Under the pieces are notes generated by a model. It saw only the letters and a program-made list of their open reading frames with translations, was not told the origin of the DNA and searched no databases. A stretch of 64,000 nucleotides of DNA from Uranotaenia lowii. Taxonomy: Eukaryota; Arthropoda; Insecta; Diptera; Culicidae. Positions 11,776 through 22,681 of this stretch are shown in pieces. Each line of letters opens with the position of its first letter. The first letter of the stretch is position 1. The stretch lies in assembly GCF_029784155.1 (NCBI RefSeq), contig NC_073693.1, positions 337,234,023 through 337,298,022 of the forward strand. The letters are read 5' to 3'. The position numbers and the translations under genes are program-made.

Positions 11776-14411
11776 GGGGATTTTTTTTTATTATCTGACA
11801 ATTTGCGCCGGGGGTCTTCGAAATTTTCCCCAAAATTGAAAATTTGGTTCATTTTTGCGACTTAAAAACACATGTATTTTTTCAGATTTCTAACATTTTT
11901 ATTTTTTGAGTTAGCTTCGGTTAGATTTTTTTGTAAATAAAAAATAACCATTTTTCAAAGCTACATAACTCTGTTGTTTCTCAACGGAAATTATAAAATA
12001 GCACATCAAAATGCATTGAAATTTTATCAGCTTTCCAAATAGTATAGTTGGAAAAAATTGAATAATGACCTTCAACATGAAAAGTTGTAAATAAACTTTA
12101 AATGGCGTCTAAAAGTACCGTCTGCACCACCGAATATTTTGCAAAAAATACCATTATATAGCTCGATTCATGATGCAACTTTCATCTGAAGACACCAAAG
12201 TGGGCCATTAACACCTTGAAGAGTTATGAAAGAAATAATGACAATAAATCTCTTTTTTTGCATCGATTACAAACAATGGTCGAACAACTGCACTCATATA
12301 TGGAGATAGCAAGCACTTCTAACAACATGGAAACAAAAGAACTTACCAAAGCAGGTAAAAAACACTACTTTTTCGTGCTTTGTAGAGTGTTTACAGCAAA
12401 ACTGACTTTAAATTTTAACCAAAATTTTGAGTATCGTATTGTTTATGTGATATAACTAATAATGGGAATGTTGCTTTTACAACCTGGTCATATACTATAT
12501 AACTTATTAATTTTTCGATCAAAGATCATTGTGAAGCATAATCAATGCCAATCGTAGAAGGTTCAGTCCCTGTGTTTGGGATCACAAAAGTGTGAATATA
12601 GACGTGCTTTACATAGTTTTCATATCGAGAGCTAAGCACTGGACACCAAAATGCTTTCCCATTGATCAAAAAAGTATGAGAAAGTGGCACAAATGTTGTA
12701 GAAATAATCAAAGAGCTCAGTATGGCCAGCCCAGGCTGTAAAATGATGTAAATATGATACTTTTACCGTATTCGTTTTCTACATTCGCCCAGTTTTGAGG
12801 TTTACCATACTAGAACGAACATAATTTGTCGTCAGTGTTTTGCTACCTCGATCGCTCACAAACGAGTTTTCAGTGTTCCACCGTCCATTTTAAATCAAAT
12901 CTGGGGAAAAACTTAGCGCATAATCTTCTAAAAATGACAGTAAAATGTGCATAACTTGTTGTGACCTGGTGCAAAACTGGGTATAAACGAATACGTTATT
13001 AGATTTTTGGATATAACATGAAGTCAGTTGAGCTGCAACAATCTACCTAATAACAGTTCCATATACAAAAATAAGCAAGCGAGACAATCAGCTTTTTCTG
13101 TTTTGGAATATATTTTTAAATTGTGACCACCAGTTTCAGCATAAACGAAAATCGTTTCTAGGTTGTCATAATAAATCGTTAGACCTGAAATTTTCAAAAT
13201 TGGGTTATTGGTAAGGTCGAGAGCACCATTTTTATTCATTATGGGACTGTTAATCGACCATATTTGAAACCTTTTTCGAATCTACTAGCATAACAGTCCC
13301 ATACAAAATATATTTTTCTCACCAAGCTTCTTTCTAAGACAAGAATTTGATCATTTTTGAACTTCTAAATGCAATTGTCAGAAAAAGAAACATACTTTTG
13401 CAAAAAAAAATGAATTCCACATTATAAGTTGAATCTTTTTACGATTTTTGATTGCATCCGATAGTTTTTCGCTCGGGAAGTCATTCCTAAGAAAGTCAGA
13501 CCTGCCTTCGAAAACTAATGTGCATCATTCGACATCAAGTGAGTTAAAAAAATGTTTAAATGATTCAAAGCAATAAACCAAAGACTACTTCGCCGAAAGA
13601 AACATTGAAAAGTAACCAAATCCGTGGTATTTCACATATGGGACTGTTGTTCAGGTATATTTCATATAGGACAGCCACGAATTGATATTTTTTTCGAAAT
13701 TTCTAGAACAAAACCTCTTTTATTAGTCTTTTATGTTGAAGCCTTATGTTGACCTAAAATGACGAAAATTCATATGGGACTGTTATGCGAGTAGGGGCAG
13801 TCTGAAAAGGATGAAAAAATAGTGTTTTTTACCTGCTTTGATAAGTTCTTTTGTTCCCATGTTGTTAGAAGTGCTTGCTATCTCCATATGTGAGTGCAGT
13901 TGTTCGACCATTGTTTGTTTTCGATGCAAAAAAAGAGATTTATTGTCATTATTTCTTTCATAACTCTTCAAGGTGTTAATGGCCCACTTTGGTGTCTTCA
14001 GATGAAAGTTGCATCATGAATCGAGCTATACAATGGTATTTTTTGCAAAATATTCGGTGGTGCAGACGATACTTTTAGACGCCATTTAAAGTTTATTTAC
14101 AACTTTTCATGTTGAAGGTCATTATTTAATTTTTTTCAACTATTTTATTTGGAAAGCTGATAAAATTTCAATGCATTTTGATGTGCTATTTTATAATTTC
14201 CGTTGAGAAACAACAGAGTTATGTAGGATTGAAAAATGGTTATTTTTTATTTACAAAAAAATCTAACCGAAGCTAACTAAAAAAATAAAAATGTTAGAAA
14301 TCTGAAAAAATACATGTGTTTTTAAGTCGCAAAAATGAACCAAATTTTCAATTTTGGGGAAAATCTGAAGACCCCCGGCGCAAACCCGTCAGATAATTAA
14401 AAAAAATCCCC
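11776..14411. mobile_element. Long-inverted-repeat (foldback-type) element, about 600-bp arms
   Basis: The left arm (11776 to about 12381) is the reverse complement of the right arm (about 13811 to 14411), with high identity throughout. The outer ends are GGGGATTTTTTTT and its complement. Both sides are flanked by ACAA, a possible 4-bp target duplication. Each arm carries the same short open frame (LKSYERNNDNKSLFLH at 12216 on plus and 13971 on minus), ending near a CAG|GTAAAA donor-like site. Differences between the arms change amino acids, so there is no sign of selection. The 1.4-kb centre has no recognised gene but holds a nested MITE. Confidence 0.75.
13282..13794. mobile_element. Nested MITE with CATAACAGTCCCATA inverted ends
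   Basis: CTACTAGCATAACAGTCCCA at 13282 matches the reverse complement of the right end (TGGGACTGTTATGCGAGTAG, ending 13794). Extra copies of ATGGGACTGTT occur at about 13242 and 13637. It sits wholly inside the foldback element and is therefore probably younger than it. Confidence 0.6.
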
Positions 14412-15276
14412 ACAACAAAACTCCGTATAAGCAACGAAAATCGATCATTCGTCGGCTAGTGTGGACTAGGCTTAAGCGAAACTCTAGTCATTCTTAATCG
14501 ATTGGCCAACTCAATAAATCGAGGTAACCCCGAAAGCGTGAAAAAATCCTAAACATAACAAACTGCCCATTGAATTGGTTTGAGGTCCCATTATAACAAA
14601 CATGTCGTTCCATGACTTCACGAATGGGTTATTATAACCACGGCTAGTCTTCTATTACATGCCACAGCATGTGCATTGTTACTGAAGTCACCCCGCTTTA
14701 TCTCCTGCACAGCATCTCCCAAATGGATGCCCCATAAATTTCTAGATGTCTTTCTTTAGCATGGAGATGCAGTTCATTCTCGGTTCGGGTGCGAGTTCAT
14801 GATTTAACAACATCTTTAGCAGTACAATGAGCGATTTAGGAGATTGTCGCGTGTGTAGTTTAAATGTAGACGGGGGGGTTGGTTGAAGCTGAAGCAGTAA
14901 TTCTCTCAAAGGGGTAATAAAATTACCCCTTGTGAGTCCGCTTGGGATGCAATAAATTTTGGTTGATCATCATCTTCATCCGAGTTCAACTTTTGACACC
15001 TCCGCTTAACAATGAAAGGCGCGAACTGATTTAGGTGAATGTCGATCACGCACGCACCACGGTGGTCCAGAAGCTGAATCGTCCAGCGTCTGAATTGTCA
15101 TAGCCCAAGGCTGGAAGTCCGCGGTAGATCACGTTTTTGTTTAATGCAGGGTACGTCAAATGTTTTTTTTTTTTTAAATATGTCAAGGGTTTGAAGGGAT
15201 TGTTATTTTCAAATACAGATTACACAAGCCGCGAAATAACGTATTCGGTAATTTATTTTATCAAAGCGTTATTGAC
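14412..15276. other. Intergenic, no gene recognised
   Basis: The DNA is more complex and less AT-rich than elsewhere, but there is no protein-like frame. It could hold regulatory DNA; nothing specific is seen. Confidence 0.45.
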
Positions 15277-15281
15277 GTAAC

Positions 15282-15548
15282 TGTAGAGGATAGATGAAAT
15301 AAAAGAGAAAAAAGGAAAAATGAAATAATTGAAAAATTTAGCGATGAAAGAAATCACATTTATGATCAAACAGTTAATAATATAACATCTAATGGGGTTT
15401 GCATATTTATCGTGTACACAGAAAACGTGCATAAAATTTCAGAGTGTGCAAAGAAGAGCCAGTTGTTTCGCGACCATTGGAAAGAACTGATGCTTGGTAT
15501 CTGAAGCAGTGTACTTTATGAAGATTAAAATTACCGGCGGATTCGACA
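15282..15548 (+). repeat. 5' LTR
   Basis: A 267-bp direct repeat starting TG and ending CA. It is nearly identical to 20759-21025 and preceded by GTAAC. Confidence 0.88.
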
Positions 15549-15549
15549 A

Positions 15550-15560
15550 TGGCGCAGTCG
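15550..15560 (+). other. Primer-binding site, tRNA-Ser type
   Basis: TGGCGCAGTCG begins 2 bp after the 5' LTR. It is complementary to CGACTGCGCCA, the usual 3' end of insect tRNA-Ser including CCA. Serine-tRNA priming is known for some insect Ty3/gypsy elements. Confidence 0.7.
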
Positions 15561-15739
15561 AGCCTCCCTCCGCCAGGTAAGTAAGTTAAAGGAGCAGAAT
15601 AAAAATTAAAATTTGTGAGTGTTCTTAAATAAAATAAATAATACAGTGAAGTGCATGCGTGGTAGAAATGTGAAACAAGTGAAAACTAAGTTGTTCATCC
15701 TTTGCTGAAAGTGAAGCTGTTTTGCCTAAAGGGGATGGG

Positions 15740-16130
15740 ACAGAGCCCTGACGCAAGGGCAGAGCTCTGGTTTGGAGTATGGAAAATAAGTTGATGAATG
15801 GTTAGCCGATAAGAAGAGGCTCTGACGCAAGGGCAGAGCGCCAACGGCGAGGCAGAGCACTGACGCAAGGGCAGAGCTCTAGGGATGTACATTGTGAAAA
15901 CGGACTCTGACGCAAGGGCAGAGCTCTAGTATAAAATAAATAAAATAAAACCGAAAGATTTTTGATGAGTAACAGTAAAAGGATGAAAGGTGCAGCTCTG
16001 ACGCATGGGTAGAGCTGTGTTTTGAAGAAGGAATGTTGTTTGATGGTTTTCCACAAAGAAGGAACCCTGACGCAAGGGCAGAGTTCAAATGTTAAGACAG
16101 AGCACTGCTGAAAGGGCAGAGCTCTCTTAG
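15740..16130 (+). repeat. Seven irregularly spaced copies of a GACGCAAGGGCAGAGC motif
   Basis: Copies lie near 15748, 15821, 15860, 15905, 15993, 16067 and 16104. Most keep CTGACGCAAGGGCAGAGCTC; the last two are degenerate. Spacing varies from about 35 to 90 bp, so this is not a simple tandem array. The motif sits just after the primer-binding site, where retroelements usually hold packaging and leader signals (inference). Open frames on the minus strand here (ELCPCVRA repeats) are a by-product of the motif. Confidence 0.75.
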
Positions 16131-16637
16131 GCAATAAAAATCGTGAAAAATGGATGAAAAAACAAAAAGATTGATGCAGAAGCAAGGCTGAATATGTTTA
16201 AAGGAAACATAATGTTAAGTTTTAAAAATTGCATGATTTGGAAGTAGAAGCGATCATTTAAAAAAAAAGTGAAAAAAAAAGAAATATTCAACATTAGTTC
16301 CAGTGTCTTTATTTAGGACAATATAATAAGTGAAATTAAAAGAAAAAACCCGATTTAATACACTTAACAGTGGATTGGAGCCTTTCTAACAGAGTTTAAA
16401 TTATATTTGGAAATATATAAAATAATATAGAATATACATGATAGATTCCTTCCCTCTGAATCATATAAGTATGATTTCAGATATTCAAACACGAAAAATT
16501 CCAATCTCAATATAAAAAAATGATGCCTGATACGTTTTTTTGGGGAAAAGCGAACTGGTATGTAAGGAGCTCATTTTATGTATGGAAAGAATGGTATTTA
16601 AACAGTAGAATTTCCAAGATTTATAACACGCTGAAAT

Positions 16638-16690
16638 GGTGCCGTGGTAGCAACCAGAACTTTCACGTTGCTGGTCACGGTTCGAATCTT
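16638..16690 (+). other. tRNA-like module with A-box and B-box motifs
   Basis: TGCCGTGGTAGCAACC resembles a pol III A box, and GGTTCGAATC (16679-16688) matches the B box consensus. The spacing of about 35 bp fits, and a T7 run follows. It does not fold into a convincing complete tRNA, so a SINE head or decayed tRNA is more likely. Confidence 0.4.
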
Positions 16691-16983
16691 ACTGTTTTTT
16701 TATGCTTTTTTTTTACTGAATAAGTAAAACCAACTACAATATTGATGGATAGCCGTGACGCGTGCCCTAGCATGATACCTTTTTTAGAGCTCAACCATGC
16801 ATAGAGGAAAAATTCCCACAAAAGGAGGGGAAAGTAATATGACTATTAAATGATTAATCTCATTCTGTAAACTAAATCTGAAATCTTATTCTGATTCTAA
16901 AGTTTGAATTTTGAGTTACAACACTTAGTCTAATATTTGAATATAAGTTCCAATTTCAAATTCCAGGTTGATCTTTAATCCAA

Positions 16984-17776
16984 ATTCTTAATCAGAATTC
17001 TAAATCTGAATTCTCAATCTGAATTCTGAATCTGAACTCTGAATTTGAATTCTAAATCTGTATTCTGAATCTGAATTCTGAATCTGAATTCTGAATCTGA
17101 ATTCTGAATCTGAATTCTGAATCTGAATTCTGAATCTGAGTTCTGAATCTGAATTCTGAATCTGAATTCTGAATCTGAATTCTGAATTCTGAATCTGAAT
17201 TCTGAATCTTAATTCTGAATCTGAATTCTGAATCTGAATTCTGAATCTGAATTCTGAATCTGAATTCTGAATCTGAATTCTGAATCTGAATTCTGAATCT
17301 AAATTCTGAATCTGAATTCTGAATCTGAATTCTGAATCTGAATTCTGAATCTGAATTCTGAATCTGAATTCTGAATCTGAATTCTGAATCTGAATTCTGA
17401 ATCTGAATTCTGAATCTGAATTCTGAATCTGAATTCTGAATCTGAATTCTGAATCGGAATTCTGAATCTGAATTCTGAATCTGAATTCTGAATATGAATT
17501 CTGAATCTGAATTCTGGATCTGAATTCTGAATCTGAATTCTGAATCTGAATTCTGAATCTGAATTCTGAATCTGAATTCTGAATCTGAATTCTGAATCTG
17601 AATTCTGAATCTGAATTCTGAATCTGAATTCTGAATCTGAATTCTGAATCTGAATTCTGAATCTGAATTCTGAATCTGAATTCTGAATCTGAATTCTGAA
17701 TCTGAATTCTGAATCTGAATTCTGAATCTGAATTCTGAATCTGAATTCTGAATCTGAATTCTGAATCTGAATTCTT
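16984..17776. repeat. 13-bp satellite TGAATTCTGAATC, block 1
   Basis: About 60 near-perfect copies of a 13-bp unit. Because 13 is not a multiple of 3, the array reads through all frames as a 13-residue periodic peptide on the minus strand; the 304-codon open frame there is an artefact. Each unit carries an EcoRI site. Units are themselves two related 6-7-bp halves. Confidence 0.9.
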
Positions 17777-18239
17777 AATCTTGTAAATCTCATTTTGATT
17801 GTTTTGCATCACACGGTTTTCAACATTGAAATTTCTTTCATCCAAATTTTTTTTTATGATTTCGGATTTTACAACTTTTAATAGTATGGTTTTACCCCTA
17901 AAAGTATGCAGCAAACTTAATTTCAGAAAAATTGTGAAAAAAAGTTTTCACAAAACAAAATCGTGTTTTCATGCGTAATGATCTTTAAGTCATCGCAAAT
18001 TTATCAAAAACTGTGCAAATTGGTATTCTTGGAGAAACAATTCCAGAATTGAAAATTGATAAAGTGAGGAGAAATTTTACGGATGATGAAAAGAGCGAAA
18101 GAACATTTTTGCAAGGAAAATTTATTAACGTACACCATACTTTACCTCGCAACATCCAGCTTCATCAATTTTTAATTCTGATATTCTTTCTCCATGAATC
18201 TAAATTTTTCACCGATATGCCGAAAATAAATTTACAAAA
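17777..18239. other. Unique spacer between satellite blocks
   Basis: About 460 bp of non-repetitive AT-rich DNA separates two arrays of the same 13-bp unit. No coding potential is recognised. Confidence 0.6.
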
Positions 18240-18935
18240 ATTCTGAATCTGAATTCTGAATCTGAATTCTGATTCTGAATTCTGAATCTGAATTCTGAAT
18301 CTGAATTCTGAATCTGAATTCTGATTCTGAATTCTGAATCTGAATTCTGAATCTGAATTCTGAATCTGAATTCTGAATCTGAATTCTGAATCTGAATTCT
18401 GAATCTGAATTCTGAATCTGAATTCTGAATCTGAATTCTGAATCTGAATTCTGAATCTGAATTCTGAATCTGAATTCTGAATCTGAATTCTGAATCTGAA
18501 TTCTGAATCTGAATTCTGAATCTGAATTCTGAATCTGAATTCTGAATCTGAATTCTGAATCTGAATCTGAATTCTGAATCTGAATTCTGAATCTGAATTC
18601 TGAATCTGAATTCTGAATCTGAATTCTGAATCTGAATTCTGAATCTGAATTCTGAATCTGAATTCTGAATCTGAATTCTGAATCTGAATTCTGAATCTGA
18701 ATTCTGAATCTGAATTCTGAATCTGAATTCTGAATCTGAATTCTGAATCTGAATTCTGAATCTGAATTCTGAATCTGAATTCTGAATCTGAATTCTGAAT
18801 CTGAATTCTGAATCTGAATTCTGAATCTGAATTCTGAATCTGAATTCTGAATCTGAATTCTGAATCTGAATTCTTAATCTGAATTCTGAATCTGAATTCT
18901 GAATCTAAATTCTGAATCTGAATATGAGTTCTGAA
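18240..18935. repeat. 13-bp satellite TGAATTCTGAATC, block 2
   Basis: About 52 copies of the same unit as 16984-17776, in the same orientation. The array is very homogeneous in the centre and degenerates toward 19000. Confidence 0.9.
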
Positions 18936-19191
18936 TCTGAATTTTGAATTCTGAATTTTGAATCCTGAATTCTGATTCCTAAACCTGTATCCTGAATTTG
19001 AAAACTGAATCTGAATTCTGCATCTGAAATTGAATCTAAATTATGTATGAGTATGTAGAAATGAAAAAAAAAACATAAATTCATTCTTCAACACGAGTAA
19101 AAAAAACGAGGGTCATAAGATCTTCATATAAATTCCCCCCCAACGCAGTTTCCTGTACGGCTCTGCATTTTGTTGACACCCGGCATGGCTT

Positions 19192-19229
19192 TAGACACTA
19201 TAATTTCATAAATGAAATTATAATGTCTA
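19192..19229. repeat. Perfect-looking 18-bp hairpin
   Basis: TAGACACTATAATTTCAT and ATGAAATTATAATGTCTA are near-perfect reverse complements separated by 2 bp. Outside them, GGCATGGC is duplicated on both sides (CGGCATGGC and AGGCATGGC). It lies inside the LTR element. Confidence 0.7.
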
Positions 19230-19410
19230 TAGGCATGGCGGACTCTGAAGGAAACGCCCATCCGCCATTTGCTGCATTGAAAAGCAAGAAGTGTAAGATA
19301 TAAACACTGTTGCCGTATTTGCCCCAGCAGACTGAGAAACTGCCCAGACCACGGTGCGTCTTAGTAATGCCTTTTACCTATTTGAGTTTGAGCCGCTTTC
19401 AATCAAGCGT

Positions 19411-19475
19411 GCCGATGGTTTATTGGATAGCGCTTGCAACTTGGGATCTGAAGGGTTTTGGTTCAATTCTCGAGT
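19411..19475 (+). other. Second tRNA-like module
   Basis: TTATTGGATAGCGCTTGC resembles an A box and D arm. GGTTCAATTC is B-box-like with roughly normal spacing. Not a convincing functional tRNA. It is the second such module in this LTR element. Confidence 0.35.
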
Positions 19476-19877
19476 TAATAAAAATATTATTTTTTTATTT
19501 TGATTATCTTCAATTTATAAATGATTGCTGGTGCTGCTGCTTCGAGGCGCCACTAGCAACTTTTTTTTATGCCATAATAAGTATGATATGTATTTGGTAA
19601 AGAAAACGGTTTCAACTATTTTGTTTTTTTCCCGTTTTTGAAAGGGTTGTGTAGAAAAAAAAATGCATTCTTTTGAGACTAAAATCATTTTAATTGTGCA
19701 GCCCAGTTTCGCAAAAACGTTCTAGACATTTTTAAAATGGCACATACAAATCCACGGACATCAACAGAACTCGTCGAGCTGAGTCGATAGGTACCTATAA
19801 AGGTATGTCTAAGACCCATAATTAATGATCTCTCAAATCGACCGATAACCAAACCTTTCTGTTAGAAAGGCAAAAAA

Positions 19878-20490
19878 AGGTTGTGAAAAATATCAAAGCA
19901 TTGATACAATACTAAAAAAAGCGAAAAAAAAATAAAATGACTGAAAAAATTAAAAGTAGTAGAGAAGGAAAACAGAAAGAACGGAAAAGAAATTGGATGC
20001 ACTGGCAGAACAAAAAAAAAAAAAGAAAATGTATGAAAAAAGAAACTAGACAATAAAAGAAAATTTGCAAAATTAAGAAGTAAGAGATAAAATTAAAATT
20101 TTAGAGGTAAAGTGCACATATGTATAGATTTCTCGTAGGCAATACAAAATTTTTGAAAACATTGAGATGGATGAAAAAAAAATTGCATGATTTGGATGTA
20201 GAAGCAATCATTCAATAAAAAGGTGTAGAAAGAAAAAGAAATATTCAACATTAGTTTCTGTGACTTTTTAGGACAATAATATTTCACTTAAAAGAAAAAA
20301 AAATAGATTGTGAAAAAAAATCAAAGCACTGATGCAAAGCTGAAAAACGAAAAAAATTTCAAAGGCCTAAAAAAATGTAAAGTTGTAGAGAAGGAAAACA
20401 AAATGAACGGAAAAATAATTAAACGCAATGGCAGAACAAATAAAAATAAGAAATGTCTGAAAAAGGAGACAAGACAAAAAAAGGTCTTAA
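19878..20490 (+). repeat. Tandem duplication of about 430 bp, A-rich
   Basis: A stretch with GAGAAGGAAAACAGAAAGAAC (about 19962) and GGCAGAACAAA recurs about 430 bp later (about 20390-20440). The intervening TTGCATGATTTGGATGTAG block (about 20183) also matches an earlier copy at about 16230. So the element's interior has been duplicated more than once. No conserved frame. Confidence 0.6.
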
Positions 20491-20736
20491 TAAGCAAACA
20501 ATGAAGCAAATAATGGTTTTTATAAATATGAAGTTGGTATACAAGCTAAGATACTTAAACATACTTGAGATTTTGAATCTGACTTCAGAATTTACTTATA
20601 CATTGTTTTTATTAATATTCCGAATAGTTGAAGATAATAAGACAGTTTTTTTTCAAAATTATTTAATTGCAATTTATTATCAAGGAATGGAAGTTTGTTC
20701 AGTTGTATTTCAACAAAAGGAATCTTGCTGTCTGGT

Positions 20737-20758
20737 AGAGAGTAGAGGAGGAGATGAA
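20737..20758 (+). other. Polypurine tract
   Basis: AGAGAGTAGAGGAGGAGAT followed by GAA lies immediately before the 3' LTR, as expected for plus-strand priming. Confidence 0.7.
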
Positions 20759-21025
20759 TGTAGAGGATAGATGAAATAAAAGAGAAAAAAGGAAAAATGA
20801 AATAATTGAAAAATTTAGCGATGAAAGAAATCACATTTATGATCAAACAGTTAATAATATAACATCTAATGGGGTTTGCATATTTATCGTGTACACAGAA
20901 AACGTGCATGAAATTTCAGAGTGTGCAAAAAAGAGCCAGTTGTTTCGCGGCCATTGGAAAGAACTGATGCTTGGTATCTGAAGCAGTGTACTTTATGAAG
21001 ATTAAAATTACCGGCGGATTCGACA
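20759..21025 (+). repeat. 3' LTR
   Basis: Matches the 5' LTR over its full 267 bp with about three substitutions. It is followed directly by the target duplication GTAAC. Confidence 0.88.
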
Positions 21026-21030
21026 GTAAC

Positions 21031-22681
21031 GTGCACAGTTTATTTGATAAAAATTAAAATTATTTAAAATATTCAGTTATTTTATTATTATATTCAGTTA
21101 CTATATATTATTATAGTTACCGAATTTCAATAAAAGTTATCGCTCATTCTGATAAAAATTACCGAACATTCGGTAAATAAAACGTTGTACAGTGATACTA
21201 CTGACTCGCAAGGAATTTTTGTTCTGGCACTTATTATCTAATGTTAGTTTCAGATCTTAGAATTTGTCTCAAAATTTGTTCCCAAGAATTATTGGGGAAT
21301 CTGTTAAATCATTCATTGCACTACTATAGTACAAAATGTGTCACTAATCCACATGCTTGCTAACCACATTTTGTTGTAAGTGAAGTGATGAAATCATTTT
21401 TATAATTCTTAATCGCCTAAATAGATCTGTTCAGTATGGCACATCTTGGAAATACAAAAATAGTATAAATTCAGGATCAATAAATTTACATCAGTTTTCA
21501 TAGTTTCTGATTCTTTAACATTTGGAACATGTCATATTGATACAAAATGTGCTTTAGAACTAACCAACTGTAGTGTCAGTTTAGTTTTTTTTAACAATCT
21601 AATAATCGTTATCGAATGTCTTTGAGATATGCTTTTAATACTAGGTTTTCTAGATAATATGTATTATAAAACTGGTTCTTACAGTAAATGTTTTAACCTA
21701 CCAGAAGAGCTGCAAAAAACTCAATCCAATATATTTTAAAAAAAAAAAGGAAAAAAACAAGTGTTAAAAGTTCCCTCAGTTTACGATAGTTTCAAGTTCA
21801 CAATTTTCGGTCATAATGCAACTTTATGATATCAGGGAAAAACTCTTAAAATTCCATCATTAGTTTACAATTTTGACAATTTTTATTTTATTTTTTTATT
21901 TGTATCAGGATTTTAAACCAAATGGTTTATCACCAGGTAATTAAATTTTGACGCAATAGCCGAAAAAGCCCAAAAATTCAAGATGCATCTACATGATCCA
22001 AATCGCACTTGAACAAAATAATTCAATAAAAAAAGAAAAAATACTATGACTTAAGTTAAAGTCGTTCAAATAAAAAAAGAATATTTAAAATTAATTTTAA
22101 TGTAGAAACTAGTTTTCTGGCAAACAATTGTTATGATAAATAAATACAGAAAATTCAGTTTTAAATAAATTTGACCAAATTCTAGAAAAAGATGCATTTA
22201 GAAATCATTTGATCATAGGTGAGTGACCCGTTTTTTCATTGCTTGTTAAAAAATAGATATATAGAATAAATTTAAGTTTTTATTACAATTTTTCCCTTAT
22301 TGAATGTTTTATTCACTAAACTTGGAAAATGCGAAATTTGTTTTCAGTGTGTCGTATGCGTTATGTTAGCGAATTTCCGCACCTTCAAAATAGGTTTTTG
22401 TGCCTGCTAAAACGGTGCCGCTAAAATAGTAACGGCGTTGTAGTCTTCTTGTAACGCTGCGCTACGCTTCAAATATCATAGGTGTGTGTCTAGACTGGAC
22501 GGTGTAAATGAACTGAATTAAAATCATCGGTGTAACACAAATCTCGTTGATTATTCCGTTCCGATAATTCCCATTATTCCTAACCGCCATAACTATCGTA
22601 TGTCAATTTGTTGAAAGTCCGTCCTGTAATTAGTTGTTTTCTATATTGTCTCCGTGTTAAATTGAAAGTCATTCTTCAATA
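21031..22681. other. Intergenic DNA and TRIP13 5' flank
   Basis: AT-rich without a gene up to about 22350. From about 22400 the composition rises in GC and probably contains the TRIP13 5' UTR and promoter. No TATA box is evident. Confidence 0.5.

Larger units (their letters stand above)
15282..21025 (+). mobile_element. Complete non-autonomous LTR retroelement
   Basis: Two direct repeats of 267 bp (15282-15548 and 20759-21025) begin TGTAGAGG and end TTCGACA. They are flanked by the 5-bp duplication GTAAC (15277-15281 and 21026-21030). A primer-binding site follows the 5' LTR, and a purine-rich tract precedes the 3' LTR. By eye the LTRs differ at only about three positions, so insertion was recent. 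The 5.2-kb interior has no gag, protease, reverse transcriptase or integrase. It is made of a 7-copy GACGCAAGGGCAGAG motif, two blocks of a 13-bp satellite, two tRNA-like modules and tandem duplications. It must have been moved by the enzymes of another element. Confidence 0.88.

Noticed and set aside
15695..16185. Open frames with ELCPCVRA/ALPLRQ repeats
   Set aside because: Caused by the repeated GACGCAAGGGCAGAG motif; irregular and broken.
17000..17914. 304-codon open frame on minus with FRFRIQIQNSDSE repeats
   Set aside because: Produced by the 13-bp satellite, which is stop-free in this direction in all phases. The N-terminal stretch has no support.
17000..18935. CRISPR-like array
   Set aside because: Units are directly tandem, 13 bp, without spacers, in a eukaryotic genome.
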